A DNA stretch of 64,000 nt from Cohaesibacter haloalkalitolerans (GTDB lineage: Bacteria > Pseudomonadota > Alphaproteobacteria > Rhizobiales > Cohaesibacteraceae). This document shows, piece by piece, positions 1 to 8,223 of the stretch (position 1 is the first letter of the stretch; each line of letters begins with the position of its first letter). Below the pieces are notes generated by a model, which was not told the DNA's origin, ran no database searches, and worked only from the letters and a program-made list of their open reading frames with translations. The DNA is taken from NCBI RefSeq assembly GCF_003574655.1, contig NZ_QNUM01000008.1, forward strand, positions 124,001 to 188,000, in the 5' to 3' direction. The translations under genes were made by a program, and so were the position numbers.

Positions 1-194
1 TGAGCAGGGACACGGCAGATGGCAGACGCACATTGGTGTGTTTGAGTGAGGAAGGACGCCAATTCATCCGGAAGCTGGCGCCGGCAAGCGCCAGGATTTA
101 TCAAGACATCGAAAGCAAGATTGGATGCGAACGAATTAGTACGCTGCTCGATGAGATCGAAATCCTGCTCGAATCCCTCAGTTCGGAATCATGA
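1..194 (+). CDS. MarR-family transcriptional regulator, C-terminal fragment
   Basis: The reading frame is open from base 3 to a TGA at 192-194 and encodes the last 63 residues of a protein cut by the window edge. The visible part begins with the wing of a winged helix (SRDTADGRRTLVCLSEEG), followed by a long C-terminal helix. The DGR wing followed by a leucine-rich turn and EEG is typical of MarR regulators. The DNA-recognition helix and N-terminal dimer region lie outside the window, so the ligand is unknown. It points toward the sugar-acid island but is followed by the remnant of gnd on the other strand, so a link to that island is only positional. Confidence 0.6.
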   Translation, partial: SRDTADGRRTLVCLSEEGRQFIRKLAPASARIYQDIESKIGCERISTLLDEIEILLESLSSES

Positions 195-384
195 TTATTT
201 CAAGACATTGGCGCGATCAAATAACCCCGTTTTCAAAGGGATAGCAGCTTCGCTCAACTGATGCCTGAAACATCGCCACTGCATTCCATAGGCAGTCGAC
301 ACGGCGACAGATTTCTATCTGTTGATGGCATGTGGGAAAAGCCGCGTCTGGGCACATTCAATGCCCTTGTGAGAGGTTTTGACG
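195..384. other. non-coding stretch between the marR tail and the gnd remnant
   Basis: No reading frame here resembles a protein family, and I see no hairpin or operator. It may be the decayed downstream part of the gnd gene, but too little similarity remains to say so. Confidence 0.4.
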
Positions 385-643
385 AAGTGTCCGGCCACAC
401 CGGCACTCCGCCTTACTCATCATTCGAATTCTTGCAGGCTTTTTCAGAGGGACGATAAGCCCCCCCAAGGCTATCGAGCAAGCCGAGGCTCGCACCAGAC
501 ACACCACGAGCATTTTCCAATACCTCTGGAAAGGCATCGTAAGCAGCAACGCTATACCCATGCTCGACAAGATTGGCCGCCAGGTTGCGTCCCACGTCTC
601 GAAGCCATGTTATAGCAATGTCCGCAGGTTTGCTGGCTTGCAC
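385..643 (-). pseudogene. gnd: 6-phosphogluconate dehydrogenase remnant, truncated and frameshifted
   Basis: Read on the minus strand from 643, the first frame gives about 47 residues resembling the N-terminus of 6-phosphogluconate dehydrogenase (GRNLAANLVEHGYSVAAYDA). Near 480-505 the similarity moves to another frame, which continues with GGLIVPLKKPARIRMMSKAE, matching the following segment of the family (usually LKKPRRIIMMVKAG). Less than a fifth of the roughly 470-residue protein is left. The NADP-binding GxGxMG motif reads TWLRDVG here, so even the N-terminus is damaged. It lies just downstream of edd in the same orientation. It was probably once part of a gluconate or pentose-phosphate gene set and was lost while the Entner-Doudoroff branch was kept. 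The assignment rests on motif recall, not a database search. Confidence 0.7.
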
Positions 644-682
644 CGATCGTCACCTCAAATCTTCCCGCTTTGACGAGCGCTC

Positions 683-2494
683 TCATAAGGAAGAAATTGC
701 TCCTTTGTTGGCAGGGCCGATTGATTTTCTGAAGCTGGAGAACAGGTCCCGTCCCATGCCGTCATAATTGGCCGCAAGGTCTGGTGTGATTACCGGCCGC
801 TCCAGGACTTTTGGATCCAGTATTTCCAGCTTGCCTTCATTGGCGTCAATACGCACGATATCGCCGTCTTGAAGCTGGGCAATTGCCCCGCCATCGCAGG
901 CCTCCGGACAGATATGGATGGCCGCGGGCACCTTCCCCGAAGCTCCAGACATGCGCCCATCAGTCAGCAACGCCACCTTGAACCCTTTATCCTGCAGCAC
1001 GGACAACATGGGGGTGAGATTGTGCAACTCGGGCATGCCGTTTGCTTTGGGGCCTTGATAGCGAACAACAACGATGACGTCCTTGTTCAGATCCCCGCTC
1101 TGAAATGCCGTCTTCACATCATCCTGATTGTGGAACACCGCAACAGGCGCTTCAATGGAATGCCTTTCAGCAGCAACCGCCGAAACTTTCATGACACCCT
1201 CGCCAATGTTGCCCTTGAGCGTTTTGATTCCACCTGATTTCTGGAAAGGCTGATCAATCGTGGCGATGATTTTGGGGTCCAGTGGCACGTTGCTGTCCCA
1301 GCCCCAGCGAACACGTCCCTGCTCGTCGAGCTTAGGCTCCTTTGTATAGTGTTCGATGCCTTCGCCCATGACGGTTTGCACATCTTCATGGAGAAGGCCG
1401 CCCTTGATCAACTGGCCAACAACACACGGCAGCCCGCCAGCTGCGTGAAAATGGTTTACATCGGCCAGACCATTGGGATAGACCCGTGCAAGCAGCGGGG
1501 TGATTGCCGAGATGTCGGAAAAATCCTGCCAGGTGAGTTCGATACCTGCAACGCGTGCCATGGCAACAAGATGAAGCAGGTGATTGGTCGAACCACCCGT
1601 GGCATTGAGCCCGACGATGCCATTGACGAGGGCCTTCTCATCGAAAATGCGAGCAAAGGGTATGAATTCGTCGCCCTTGTTTGTTATCTGCAACGCCCGC
1701 TCGACAGAGGCTTTCGTGATGGCGGCACGCATTTCCGTGTTCGGGTTGACGAAGCTGGAACCGGACATTTGCAGCCCCAAGAACTCCATGAGCATCTGGT
1801 TGGTATTTGCCGTTCCATAAAATGTGCAAGTCCCCGGGGCATGATAGGACGCCATCTCCGACTTGAGCAGCTCCTCACGGCCAACGATCCCCTTGGCAAA
1901 ATCCTGCCGCACCCGAGCCTTCTCGGCATTTGCCAAGCCTGATGTCATGGGCCCCGCAGGGAGAAAGACCGCAGGGAGATGGCCAAACGCTGCCGCTGCC
2001 ATGATCAGGCCCGGGACAATCTTGTCGCAAACACCCAGAAAAACCACACTGTCGAACACATTGTGAGAAAGCCCCACAGCCGCAGCCATGGCGACAACCT
2101 CGCGGGAATAGAGCGAGAGGTCCATCCCGGCTTGCCCCTGTGTCACACCATCGCACATGGCGGGAACAGCCCCCGCAACTTGAGCCGTAGCCCCGACCGA
2201 GCGGGCCGTCTCCCTAATGAGCTCCGGATAGGTCTCATAAGGCTGATGGGCCGAAAGCATGTCGTTATATGCTGTGATGATGCCCAGATTAGGCGTTTTG
2301 GCTGTGGCCAGGGCCTCTTTATCCAACGGGTTCGCAGCAGCAAATGCGTGCGATAGGTTGCCGCAAGTCAGATGCGCCCGCCCGGGCCCCTGTTCAATGG
2401 CGCGGTCGATTTTTGCCAGATATTTAGCCCGGCCACTCTCGCTTCGTTCACGGATTCTATCTGTTACCCGCGAAATAGTATCTTGACATGTCAT
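683..2494 (-). CDS. edd: phosphogluconate dehydratase (Entner-Doudoroff)
   Basis: It dehydrates 6-phosphogluconate to 2-keto-3-deoxy-6-phosphogluconate in the cytoplasm. The 603-residue product matches the usual family length and has the IlvD/Edd hallmarks: [11 protein letters not shown], the cysteine-containing [12 protein letters not shown] and [10 protein letters not shown] near the N-terminus, [19 protein letters not shown] in the middle, and the C-terminal [15 protein letters not shown]. These conserved cysteines ligate the 4Fe-4S cluster in the family. An upstream ATG at 2575 is in frame, but that extension would run through a gluconate-repressor-type operator at 2520-2535. The ATG at 2494, which gives the standard N-terminus, is therefore preferred. 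Its Shine-Dalgarno sequence is weak. The operator just upstream predicts induction by gluconate together with the idn genes. No KDPG aldolase gene is in the window. Confidence 0.95.
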   Translation of the reverse strand: MTCQDTISRVTDRIRERSESGRAKYLAKIDRAIEQGPGRAHLTCGNLSHAFAAANPLDKEALATAKTPNLGIITAYNDMLSAHQPYETYPELIRETARSVGATAQVAGAVPAMCDGVTQGQAGMDLSLYSREVVAMAAAVGLSHNVFDSVVFLGVCDKIVPGLIMAAAAFGHLPAVFLPAGPMTSGLANAEKARVRQDFAKGIVGREELLKSEMASYHAPGTCTFYGTANTNQMLMEFLGLQMSGSSFVNPNTEMRAAITKASVERALQITNKGDEFIPFARIFDEKALVNGIVGLNATGGSTNHLLHLVAMARVAGIELTWQDFSDISAITPLLARVYPNGLADVNHFHAAGGLPCVVGQLIKGGLLHEDVQTVMGEGIEHYTKEPKLDEQGRVRWGWDSNVPLDPKIIATIDQPFQKSGGIKTLKGNIGEGVMKVSAVAAERHSIEAPVAVFHNQDDVKTAFQSGDLNKDVIVVVRYQGPKANGMPELHNLTPMLSVLQDKGFKVALLTDGRMSGASGKVPAAIHICPEACDGGAIAQLQDGDIVRIDANEGKLEILDPKVLERPVITPDLAANYDGMGRDLFSSFRKSIGPANKGAISSL

Positions 2495-2519
2495 TGCATC
2501 AATCTCATAATTACCATAG

Positions 2520-2535
2520 ATGTTATCGGTAACAT
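2520..2535. promoter_or_regulatory. gluconate-repressor-type operator upstream of edd
   Basis: The near-palindrome ATGTTATCGGTAACAT has one asymmetric position and closely resembles the operator bound by the LacI-family gluconate repressor GntR of enteric bacteria (ATGTTACCGGTAACAT). It lies 26 bases upstream of the preferred edd start. A nearly identical perfect palindrome is present at 9429-9442. The LacI-type regulator at 7012-8049 is the likely ligand-responsive protein. This is inferred from motif similarity and context. Confidence 0.75.
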
Positions 2536-2748
2536 ATACTAATGTTGTGGCACATACAAGCGATTTAAATTCCAAATGCTAGCCACGATTTTAGAGAGAC
2601 TGGTCATATGATTTAGGCGCTCAATGTCTGGGGGGAAGTGAAATGTTGCGAGAAAGGATGGAAGAGCAAGGGATTTCCGGCCCACGCGCCTCCCATTGTG
2701 CTCGCACGCATTTGCCAGCAGAAACCAGCGCTTTTTGCGGCACAAAAA

Positions 2749-2791
2749 AACACGGTTACAAAGCGCTTCCGCAGCGCTTTGTAACCGTGTT
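2749..2791 (-). terminator. intrinsic terminator of the FCD regulator gene
   Basis: Arms 2749-2767 and 2773-2791 are perfect 19-base complements around a 5-base loop (TCCGC). On the minus strand the hairpin is followed by seven T residues. It therefore ends transcription from the regulator gene at 2841-3545 and isolates edd behind it. Confidence 0.93.
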
Positions 2792-2840
2792 ACCTGCCAA
2801 ACGAATTTGCAAATTCGTTACAGCCCCCCTCCCCGATAGA

Positions 2841-3545
2841 TCAAACCATACCGCTAAGAGCCAGAGGTTTAAGATCCTCGTCAAAGTGCTTGGTGATCAT
2901 GCGCACCGCAAGCTCAGGGTCTCCCTGCTTGATGGCATCGGCAATTTCCATATGCACCTTCACGCTGGCAAGACGCTCTTCATCGCTTGTTCTGCAGCGC
3001 CATGTAATGGGCCAAGTCATTGTAAGAACTTCGGAAAGAGAACCCATGACAATGCTGTACACGGGATTTTGTGTCGCTTGAGCGAGTTCTTGATGAAATG
3101 CCATGTCATGCTTCATGACGACTTCCGGTTTGTTGAAGTTGTCACACATGATTTCTGCATGCTTCGAAATGGCCTGAGCCTGCGCATTGGTACGCAGCAA
3201 TGCAGCCAGATGAGCAATGCGCGTTTCAACAGTTCTACGTACATCATGAATTTGAGGAACATTGATCTGCTTGGTCGCCACGCCATTCATGATGAAATTG
3301 GCGAGGGCATGATTGTCCAGGATTGCAACACAGGCCTTTTTCCCAGCCGCCATATCAATGATACGTCGAGCCTCCAAAGAGCGCAGCGCTTCGCGCACCA
3401 CCGTTCTGGAAGCGCCAGCCATATCGCCTATCTCGCTTTCACTTGGAAGAGAATCTCCCGGTTTAAGTTGATGCTTGCGAATAAAATCAAGAATTGTCGT
3501 GCTTACACTTTCGGAAAGCGGGACCTTTGGGTTGAGCAAGTTCAT
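2841..3545 (-). CDS. GntR-family regulator, FadR/FCD subfamily
   Basis: This 234-residue regulator has an N-terminal winged helix (about residues 8-75, with LPSESEIGDMAGASRTVVRE as recognition region) and a C-terminal all-helical FCD ligand domain (about 95-225). The FCD domain carries the metal-site pattern D..R...E (HDVRRTVETRIAHL) and two later histidine-containing helices (MKHDMAFHQELA, MITKHFDEDL). Members often sense sugar acids or small carboxylates and repress the neighbouring catabolic or transport genes. It is divergent from the TRAP transporter across 350 bases holding two inverted repeats, so control of dctPQM is the simplest reading. Its AGG-type ribosome site sits very close to the ATG. 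A strong terminator follows the gene. Confidence 0.88.
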   Translation of the reverse strand: MNLLNPKVPLSESVSTTILDFIRKHQLKPGDSLPSESEIGDMAGASRTVVREALRSLEARRIIDMAAGKKACVAILDNHALANFIMNGVATKQINVPQIHDVRRTVETRIAHLAALLRTNAQAQAISKHAEIMCDNFNKPEVVMKHDMAFHQELAQATQNPVYSIVMGSLSEVLTMTWPITWRCRTSDEERLASVKVHMEIADAIKQGDPELAVRMITKHFDEDLKPLALSGMV

Positions 3546-3624
3546 CTCCCTGTCTTGTTAAAAATGGAGAAAATTCAATTACATGAGGTGAAATTCTCTA
3601 TCATGTCCTACATGTTTGACAAAC

Positions 3625-3647
3625 TGATAATATCTTCCAGATTATCA
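3625..3647. promoter_or_regulatory. inverted repeat, candidate operator
   Basis: TGATAAT (3625-3631) and ATTATCA (3641-3647) are perfect complements 9 bases apart, 80 bases upstream of the regulator start. Binding by the adjacent FCD regulator is an inference. Confidence 0.4.
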
Positions 3648-3720
3648 CCATGTCAACTAAAACGACAGGATAAAGGTTGAATTCATGTGGAAGCTATTTG
3701 ATAGCCACCAAGCATACCAA

Positions 3721-3749
3721 GTATATATCGACAATATTTCGATATATAC
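3721..3749. promoter_or_regulatory. 10-bp perfect inverted repeat upstream of dctP
   Basis: GTATATATCG (3721-3730) and CGATATATAC (3740-3749) are perfect complements with a 9-base spacer. It lies about 150 bases before dctP and has no T-tract, so it looks like a protein site and not a terminator. Confidence 0.45.
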
Positions 3750-3895
3750 ATTACGAAATTGGGAGAAACTTTAAATTAACCGCTCCAATATCAATTTTAT
3801 ACTTAAAACTGAGATTGGAACTTGGAAAGCACGAAAGTGCAAAAATGGGCGTTTAGAGGAGACTTCAAACAGCGCTCATATCTTTGGAGGACTAA

Positions 3896-4909
3896 ATGAA
3901 AAAACTCGTTTCCGCCATAGCTTTTGGCATTATGGCTGCTTCTGCTGCCCCTTCTCAGGCTGCCGATAGCTATCATTTCAAATTTACCAGCGCCAACTAT
4001 GCTGGCGAGCAGGTCTATGAAGTCCAGAAAAAATGGACTGATAATATCAAGGCCGTTTCCAATGGCCGTATCACCATCGATTTGCTGCCACTTGATGCCG
4101 TCGTCAAACCGGCCGATTCTCTTATGGCCGTTCGCAACAATATCATTCAGGGTGGCATGCTCTCATCCGCGCATTTCTCTGGCGTGGATAAAGGCTTTGG
4201 CCTGATTGGCGATACGCTCGGCGCTTGGACGGGCGACGAAGACATCCTGAAATTCTACTATGCCGGAGGCGGTTTCGAGGTCGTTGACAAGATTTTTCAG
4301 GAGCAGGGCGTCAAGCTGATTGGTGTTCAGCTGACCGGTGCGGAATCCATTCCTTCGAAGATCAAAATTGAAAAAGTGGATGACTGGAAGGGTGTCAAGG
4401 TGCGCGCGCCGTCTGGTCCGGTTCAGCAGTTGTTTGAGAAAATGGGGGCCACCCCGGTTAACCTTCCAGGATCTGAAATCTACTCCGCCCTGGACAAGGG
4501 CATCATTGATGCAGCCGACTTCTCCACCTTCTCCAACAACCAGGCTCAGGGTGTCAATGATATCGCGAAATTCCCGATCTATCCGGGTATTCACTCTTCG
4601 CCAACCGTTCACATCTTCATGGGTCTGAAGCAATGGAACGCCATTGATGAGAATGATCAGAAATTCTTGCTCGCCTACTTCCGCGGGCTGGCACTGGATA
4701 CCCTGTTGATTCCTCACATGGCTGATGAGGTTGCCTACAAGAAGGCTGTCGCCAACGGGGCTACTCCGGTTGCATGGTCGACCGAAGAACGGACCAAAGT
4801 ACGCAAACTTGCTCGCGAAATCTGGGAAGACATCGCATCCCAGTCAAAAATCGGAGCAACATATCTTGATGCACTCAAATCCTACTATGTCGCGACGGGC
4901 CGTGAATAG
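3896..4909 (+). CDS. dctP: TRAP transporter solute-binding protein, DctP family
   Basis: This 337-residue periplasmic protein captures a carboxylate substrate for the DctQ-DctM membrane pair. A signal peptide is visible at residues 1-22 (MKKLVSAIAFGIMAASAAPS, cleavage after SQA). The mature part has the DctP fold pattern, including VKVRAPSGPVQQLFEKMGAT near residues 165-185, where the arginine normally forms the salt bridge to the substrate carboxylate, followed by LPGSEIYSALDKGIIDAADF. A GGAGG ribosome site precedes the ATG by 7 bases. It is first in a three-gene operon. The substrate is not determined by sequence. The surrounding gluconate and idonate genes suggest a sugar acid. Confidence 0.93.
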   Translation: MKKLVSAIAFGIMAASAAPSQAADSYHFKFTSANYAGEQVYEVQKKWTDNIKAVSNGRITIDLLPLDAVVKPADSLMAVRNNIIQGGMLSSAHFSGVDKGFGLIGDTLGAWTGDEDILKFYYAGGGFEVVDKIFQEQGVKLIGVQLTGAESIPSKIKIEKVDDWKGVKVRAPSGPVQQLFEKMGATPVNLPGSEIYSALDKGIIDAADFSTFSNNQAQGVNDIAKFPIYPGIHSSPTVHIFMGLKQWNAIDENDQKFLLAYFRGLALDTLLIPHMADEVAYKKAVANGATPVAWSTEERTKVRKLAREIWEDIASQSKIGATYLDALKSYYVATGRE

Positions 4910-4988
4910 TTGAGGGTTTCCCTTGTGATATCTTCCAAAACAACCAAGCGGCAGATCATTGATCTGCCGCGCACAAGCAGGTTTAAAC

Positions 4989-5537
4989 ATGCTCAGCAGG
5001 TTTGCGCAATTTTCCGAGTTGATCGATAAGCTCATCATCAGAATTGGATATGTCGTTACTTGGCTATTCTTTGTGATTGTTGTCATCGGCTTCTATGAAG
5101 TCATGATGCGATATGTCTTCGATTCACCCACTTTCTGGGTCCATGAAACAACCACCTTTATTGTCAGCATCGGTTTGCTTTATGGCGGCGTCTATTGCTA
5201 TGCGGATGATCGCCATATCGCCATGACCTTTCTGGTCGACGCCCTGAATCCCAAGACGCGCTGGTATTTCGACATGGTCGTCCATCTCCTGGTTTTCGTC
5301 TTCACCCTGATGATGCTGTATGGGGCCTACCTGAATGCCAAAGATGCCTTCTTCAGCTACTCCGGCGAACTCAAGTTGCAGACGTCAGGCAGCGCCTGGG
5401 ATACGCCGTTCCCGGCATATAACAAAGGCTTCTTCTTTGTCTCCTGCATCATATTGAGCATTTTGAGTGTCCTTCACACTCTGCGTCATCTGGCCAATTT
5501 CAATAAAATCATGAACGCCAAGGAAGGAGACGCATAA
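4989..5537 (+). CDS. dctQ: TRAP transporter small permease, DctQ family
   Basis: The 182-residue integral membrane protein has about four transmembrane helices, starting at residues 17-37 (RIGYVVTWLFFVIVVIGFYE). In TRAP systems this subunit pairs with DctM. The frame is open from 4959, but the ATG at 4989 is preceded by an AGG ribosome site and gives the normal short cytoplasmic N-terminus. The segment HETTTFIVSIGLLYGG followed by DRHIAMTFL is typical of DctQ. Its TAA stop overlaps the dctM start by one base, so the two are translationally coupled. Confidence 0.9.
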   Translation: MLSRFAQFSELIDKLIIRIGYVVTWLFFVIVVIGFYEVMMRYVFDSPTFWVHETTTFIVSIGLLYGGVYCYADDRHIAMTFLVDALNPKTRWYFDMVVHLLVFVFTLMMLYGAYLNAKDAFFSYSGELKLQTSGSAWDTPFPAYNKGFFFVSCIILSILSVLHTLRHLANFNKIMNAKEGDA

Positions 5538-6859
5538 TGCTTATGTCTTTGGGTATCGGCTGGGTCACGTTGATGATTCTGGTCAGTATGATCGTTCTGC
5601 TCCTGCTGGGCATGCCTCTGGGCTTCATGACCGGTTTCGTGGCGCTTGGCGTGTCCTATCTCTGGTTTGACACGACACAGATCATGCAAATGGTTGCAGG
5701 CCGGGTCAGCGACTTTACGACAGGCTATTCCTTCGTTGCTGTGCCGATGTTTGTACTCATGGCCTCAATGCTGGACAAAACCGGCATTGCACGGGACCTT
5801 TACAACGCAATGCGGGTTATTGCCGGACGTCTGAAAGGTGGCATTGCAGTTCAAAGTCTGGTCGTAGCGGTTGTCTTGGCCTCCATGTCCGGCATCATCG
5901 GCGGCGAGGTCGTGTTGCTGGGCATGATTGCCTTGCCGCAAATGCTGCGCCTTGGGTATCAGAAGAACCTGGCAATCGGCACCATCGTTGCCGGAGGGGC
6001 ACTTGGCACCATGATGCCTCCTTCAATCGTTCTGATCATATACGGTTTGACCGCAAACGCCCCGATCGGCAATCTGTTTCTGGCGGCAGTGCCTGCAACG
6101 GCAATTTTGGCAGGGATGTATGTTGTATACACCTTGATTCTTTGCAATGTGCGTCCTGATTTTGGGCCCGCCATGAGCAAGGAGGAAATGTCCAACCTTA
6201 CGCGGTCGGACATGATCAAGATTGCCAAGGACATCTTGATGCCCCTGTTGATCGCAGGCTGTATCCTGGGCTCCATTTATGCTGGCATCGCATCTGTCAC
6301 GGAATCGGCCTGTATGGGTGTGGTTGCTGTTCTGGTTGTGGCAGCCCTGCGCCGGGAATTATCATTTTCCATAATCTTCGGGGCTTTGCTGCACACGATC
6401 CGGACGGTTGGCATGATCATCTGGGTTGGTATTGGCGCAACCATGCTGATCGGCATCTATAACCTGATGGGTGGTGACCAATTCGTCTCCAACATGATCC
6501 TGTCACTTGATATTGCCCCCCTCACCGTCATTCTTTTCATGATGCTGATCCTGATTGTGTTGGGCATGTTCCTTGACTGGATCGGCGTTGCAATGCTGAC
6601 CATGCCAATCTTTGTGCCGATCATAACCCAGCTTGGTTATGACCCGGTATGGTTCGGCGTCCTGTTCTGCGTCAACATGCAGGTATCTTTCTTGTCTCCC
6701 CCCTTTGGCCCTGCAGCATTCTATCTCAAAAGTGTTGCTCCAAAAGGTATCGAGCTTACGGATATCTTCCGATCGGTTTGGCCATATATCCTGATGCAGA
6801 TCGCTACGATTGCAATTATTATTGCTTTCCCGGGCGCCATCACATTCATGTATAAGTGA
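5537..6859 (+). CDS. dctM: TRAP transporter large permease, DctM family
   Basis: The 440-residue protein contains about 12 hydrophobic segments and forms the sodium-coupled transport channel of the TRAP system. Recognisable signatures are PMFVLMASMLDKTGIARDLY, the GGALGTMMPPSIVLIIYGL loop containing the conserved PPS, and the C-terminal GMFLDWIGVAMLTMPIFVPI with FGPAAFYL. Its start overlaps the dctQ stop. A terminator at 6909-6942 ends the operon. Confidence 0.94.
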   Translation: MLMSLGIGWVTLMILVSMIVLLLLGMPLGFMTGFVALGVSYLWFDTTQIMQMVAGRVSDFTTGYSFVAVPMFVLMASMLDKTGIARDLYNAMRVIAGRLKGGIAVQSLVVAVVLASMSGIIGGEVVLLGMIALPQMLRLGYQKNLAIGTIVAGGALGTMMPPSIVLIIYGLTANAPIGNLFLAAVPATAILAGMYVVYTLILCNVRPDFGPAMSKEEMSNLTRSDMIKIAKDILMPLLIAGCILGSIYAGIASVTESACMGVVAVLVVAALRRELSFSIIFGALLHTIRTVGMIIWVGIGATMLIGIYNLMGGDQFVSNMILSLDIAPLTVILFMMLILIVLGMFLDWIGVAMLTMPIFVPIITQLGYDPVWFGVLFCVNMQVSFLSPPFGPAAFYLKSVAPKGIELTDIFRSVWPYILMQIATIAIIIAFPGAITFMYK

Positions 6860-6908
6860 CCAGATGGCGACAATCGGAGTTGTCTTTTGAACCTGACACC
6901 CCGCTAGC

Positions 6909-6942
6909 AAAATGGCCTGAACATCTCTGTTCAGGCCATTTT
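6909..6942. terminator. bidirectional terminator between dctM and the LacI-type gene
   Basis: A 14-bp stem (AAAATGGCCTGAAC and its complement) with loop ATCTCT is flanked by A-run and T-run. It can stop dctPQM from the left and the convergent regulator gene from the right. Confidence 0.9.
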
Positions 6943-7011
6943 TGCTTCGATGCAACCGGGTCGCCCCGTGTCGGTTACCCGTATCATGTGCCAGTGCTTT
7001 GGACAAGCGGC

Positions 7012-8049
7012 TCAATCTTTCTGACGCGTTGAACCCCGCAATTTGAGAGAAGGTACAACCTCGATAATTTCACGCGCATCCAATGTGCTGTCCTCATCTG
7101 CAGAAATGTTGAGCACACGTTTAAGCAACTCATTGGCCTTCCTGGCCAAGGAGTTCGGATCGACCCCAATCGTGGTCAGCGATGGTCGGCAATAATGCGC
7201 AATATCAAAATCGCCAAAGCCTGCAACCCCGATATCGTCAGGCACTGAAAGCCCCATCTCCTGCAGAGCGGTCAACACTCCGAAAGCAGCTGGATCCGAT
7301 GCGCAAAAAATACAATCCGTGTCAGGAAATTCTTCCATGACCTTCTTGCAACAGGCCACCCCAGAAGCAATATTGAACGGTCTGGCACCCTGATAGACAT
7401 GCCGATCGGATGGTAAGCCAGCTTGCTCAAGCACGGATTGAAAGCCACGAAACCGCTCAGCATTCCTTGAACTCAGGGCTCTGGTTTCTCCGATAAAGGC
7501 AATCTTGCTATATCCAAGATCCAGAAGAGAGCGGGTCAGGGTCTGGGCGGCTTCGAAGTTGGAGAAACCAACAACATGCTGAATTGGTTCATGTGGCCTT
7601 TCCCAAAGCTCAATGACCGGTATGCCCGATTTTTCAAGCAGGCTACGGCTTTTCTCAGTGTGCCCGTCGCAGCTCAATAACATGGCTTCCGGACGTCGTC
7701 TGAGAAACGATTCCACCAGCTCTTCCTCCTTCTCCGCACTATATCCTGTGTGCCCGAGAAGGACTTGCATGCCCACAACACTCAACTCTTCATTGAGGAT
7801 CTGAACTGTGCGTGCAAAATGCGGATTATCCAGCGAAGGGATCAGAACGGAGACAAAGCCGCTTTTTCTGGAAGAAAGGCTGCCCGCGGCCTGATCCGGC
7901 ACATAGCCCAGCTCCTGAACGACATCCAGAATGCGTTTTCGGGTTTTGGCATTTACGACGCTGTTCTCTCGCAGAGCGCGCGAGACGGTCATTCTTGAAA
8001 CCCCTGCCGCATCGGCCACATCCTGCATTGTGACTTGTCGGATCGCCAT
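7012..8049 (-). CDS. gntR: LacI-family repressor, gluconate (GntR/IdnR) type
   Basis: The 345-residue regulator has an N-terminal LacI helix-turn-helix (TMQDVADAAGVSRMTVSRAL, residues 7-26) with hinge helix, then a periplasmic-binding-protein-like sensor domain (about 60-335). The sequence aligns by eye along its length with enteric gluconate repressor GntR, for example GFSNFEAAQTLTRSLLDLGY and CIFCASDPAAFGVL. In that family the operator is a TGTTA...TAACA palindrome. Such palindromes occur upstream of edd and between idnD and idnO here. I infer it represses both units and is released by gluconate or a related acid. No such palindrome is seen ahead of its own gene. Confidence 0.85.
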   Translation of the reverse strand: MAIRQVTMQDVADAAGVSRMTVSRALRENSVVNAKTRKRILDVVQELGYVPDQAAGSLSSRKSGFVSVLIPSLDNPHFARTVQILNEELSVVGMQVLLGHTGYSAEKEEELVESFLRRRPEAMLLSCDGHTEKSRSLLEKSGIPVIELWERPHEPIQHVVGFSNFEAAQTLTRSLLDLGYSKIAFIGETRALSSRNAERFRGFQSVLEQAGLPSDRHVYQGARPFNIASGVACCKKVMEEFPDTDCIFCASDPAAFGVLTALQEMGLSVPDDIGVAGFGDFDIAHYCRPSLTTIGVDPNSLARKANELLKRVLNISADEDSTLDAREIIEVVPSLKLRGSTRQKD

Positions 8050-8223
8050 TGTTTTGTCACGCCTCGCCGTTCGTTTCCTCCCGATTGTCTTAGCGTGAGA
8101 AGAGACGTGTGTCGATTGAACTTTTCATAGGGAAGCGCGAAAAAGCGAATTCAAATAGGCGGTTTTCCTTGATGCCCCCTCTCTGCGACGGGAGGAATTG
8201 TCCAGAGAGGGAGCATCTGGCCC

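Larger units (their letters stand above)
3546..3895. promoter_or_regulatory. divergent control region between FCD regulator and TRAP operon
   Basis: The stretch is AT-rich and holds two inverted repeats with 9-base spacers (3625-3647 and 3721-3749, listed separately). It also holds a short direct repeat ACCAAG-CAT-ACCAAG near 3707-3721. No copy of the TGTTA...TAACA gluconate palindrome is present, so TRAP expression is probably under the FCD regulator and not under the LacI protein. I could not place a convincing -35/-10 pair. Confidence 0.5.

Noticed and set aside
2643-3680. 345-codon plus-strand frame over the FCD regulator
   Set aside because: It runs through the regulator's perfect terminator hairpin and its whole coding region in antisense, with no family resemblance.
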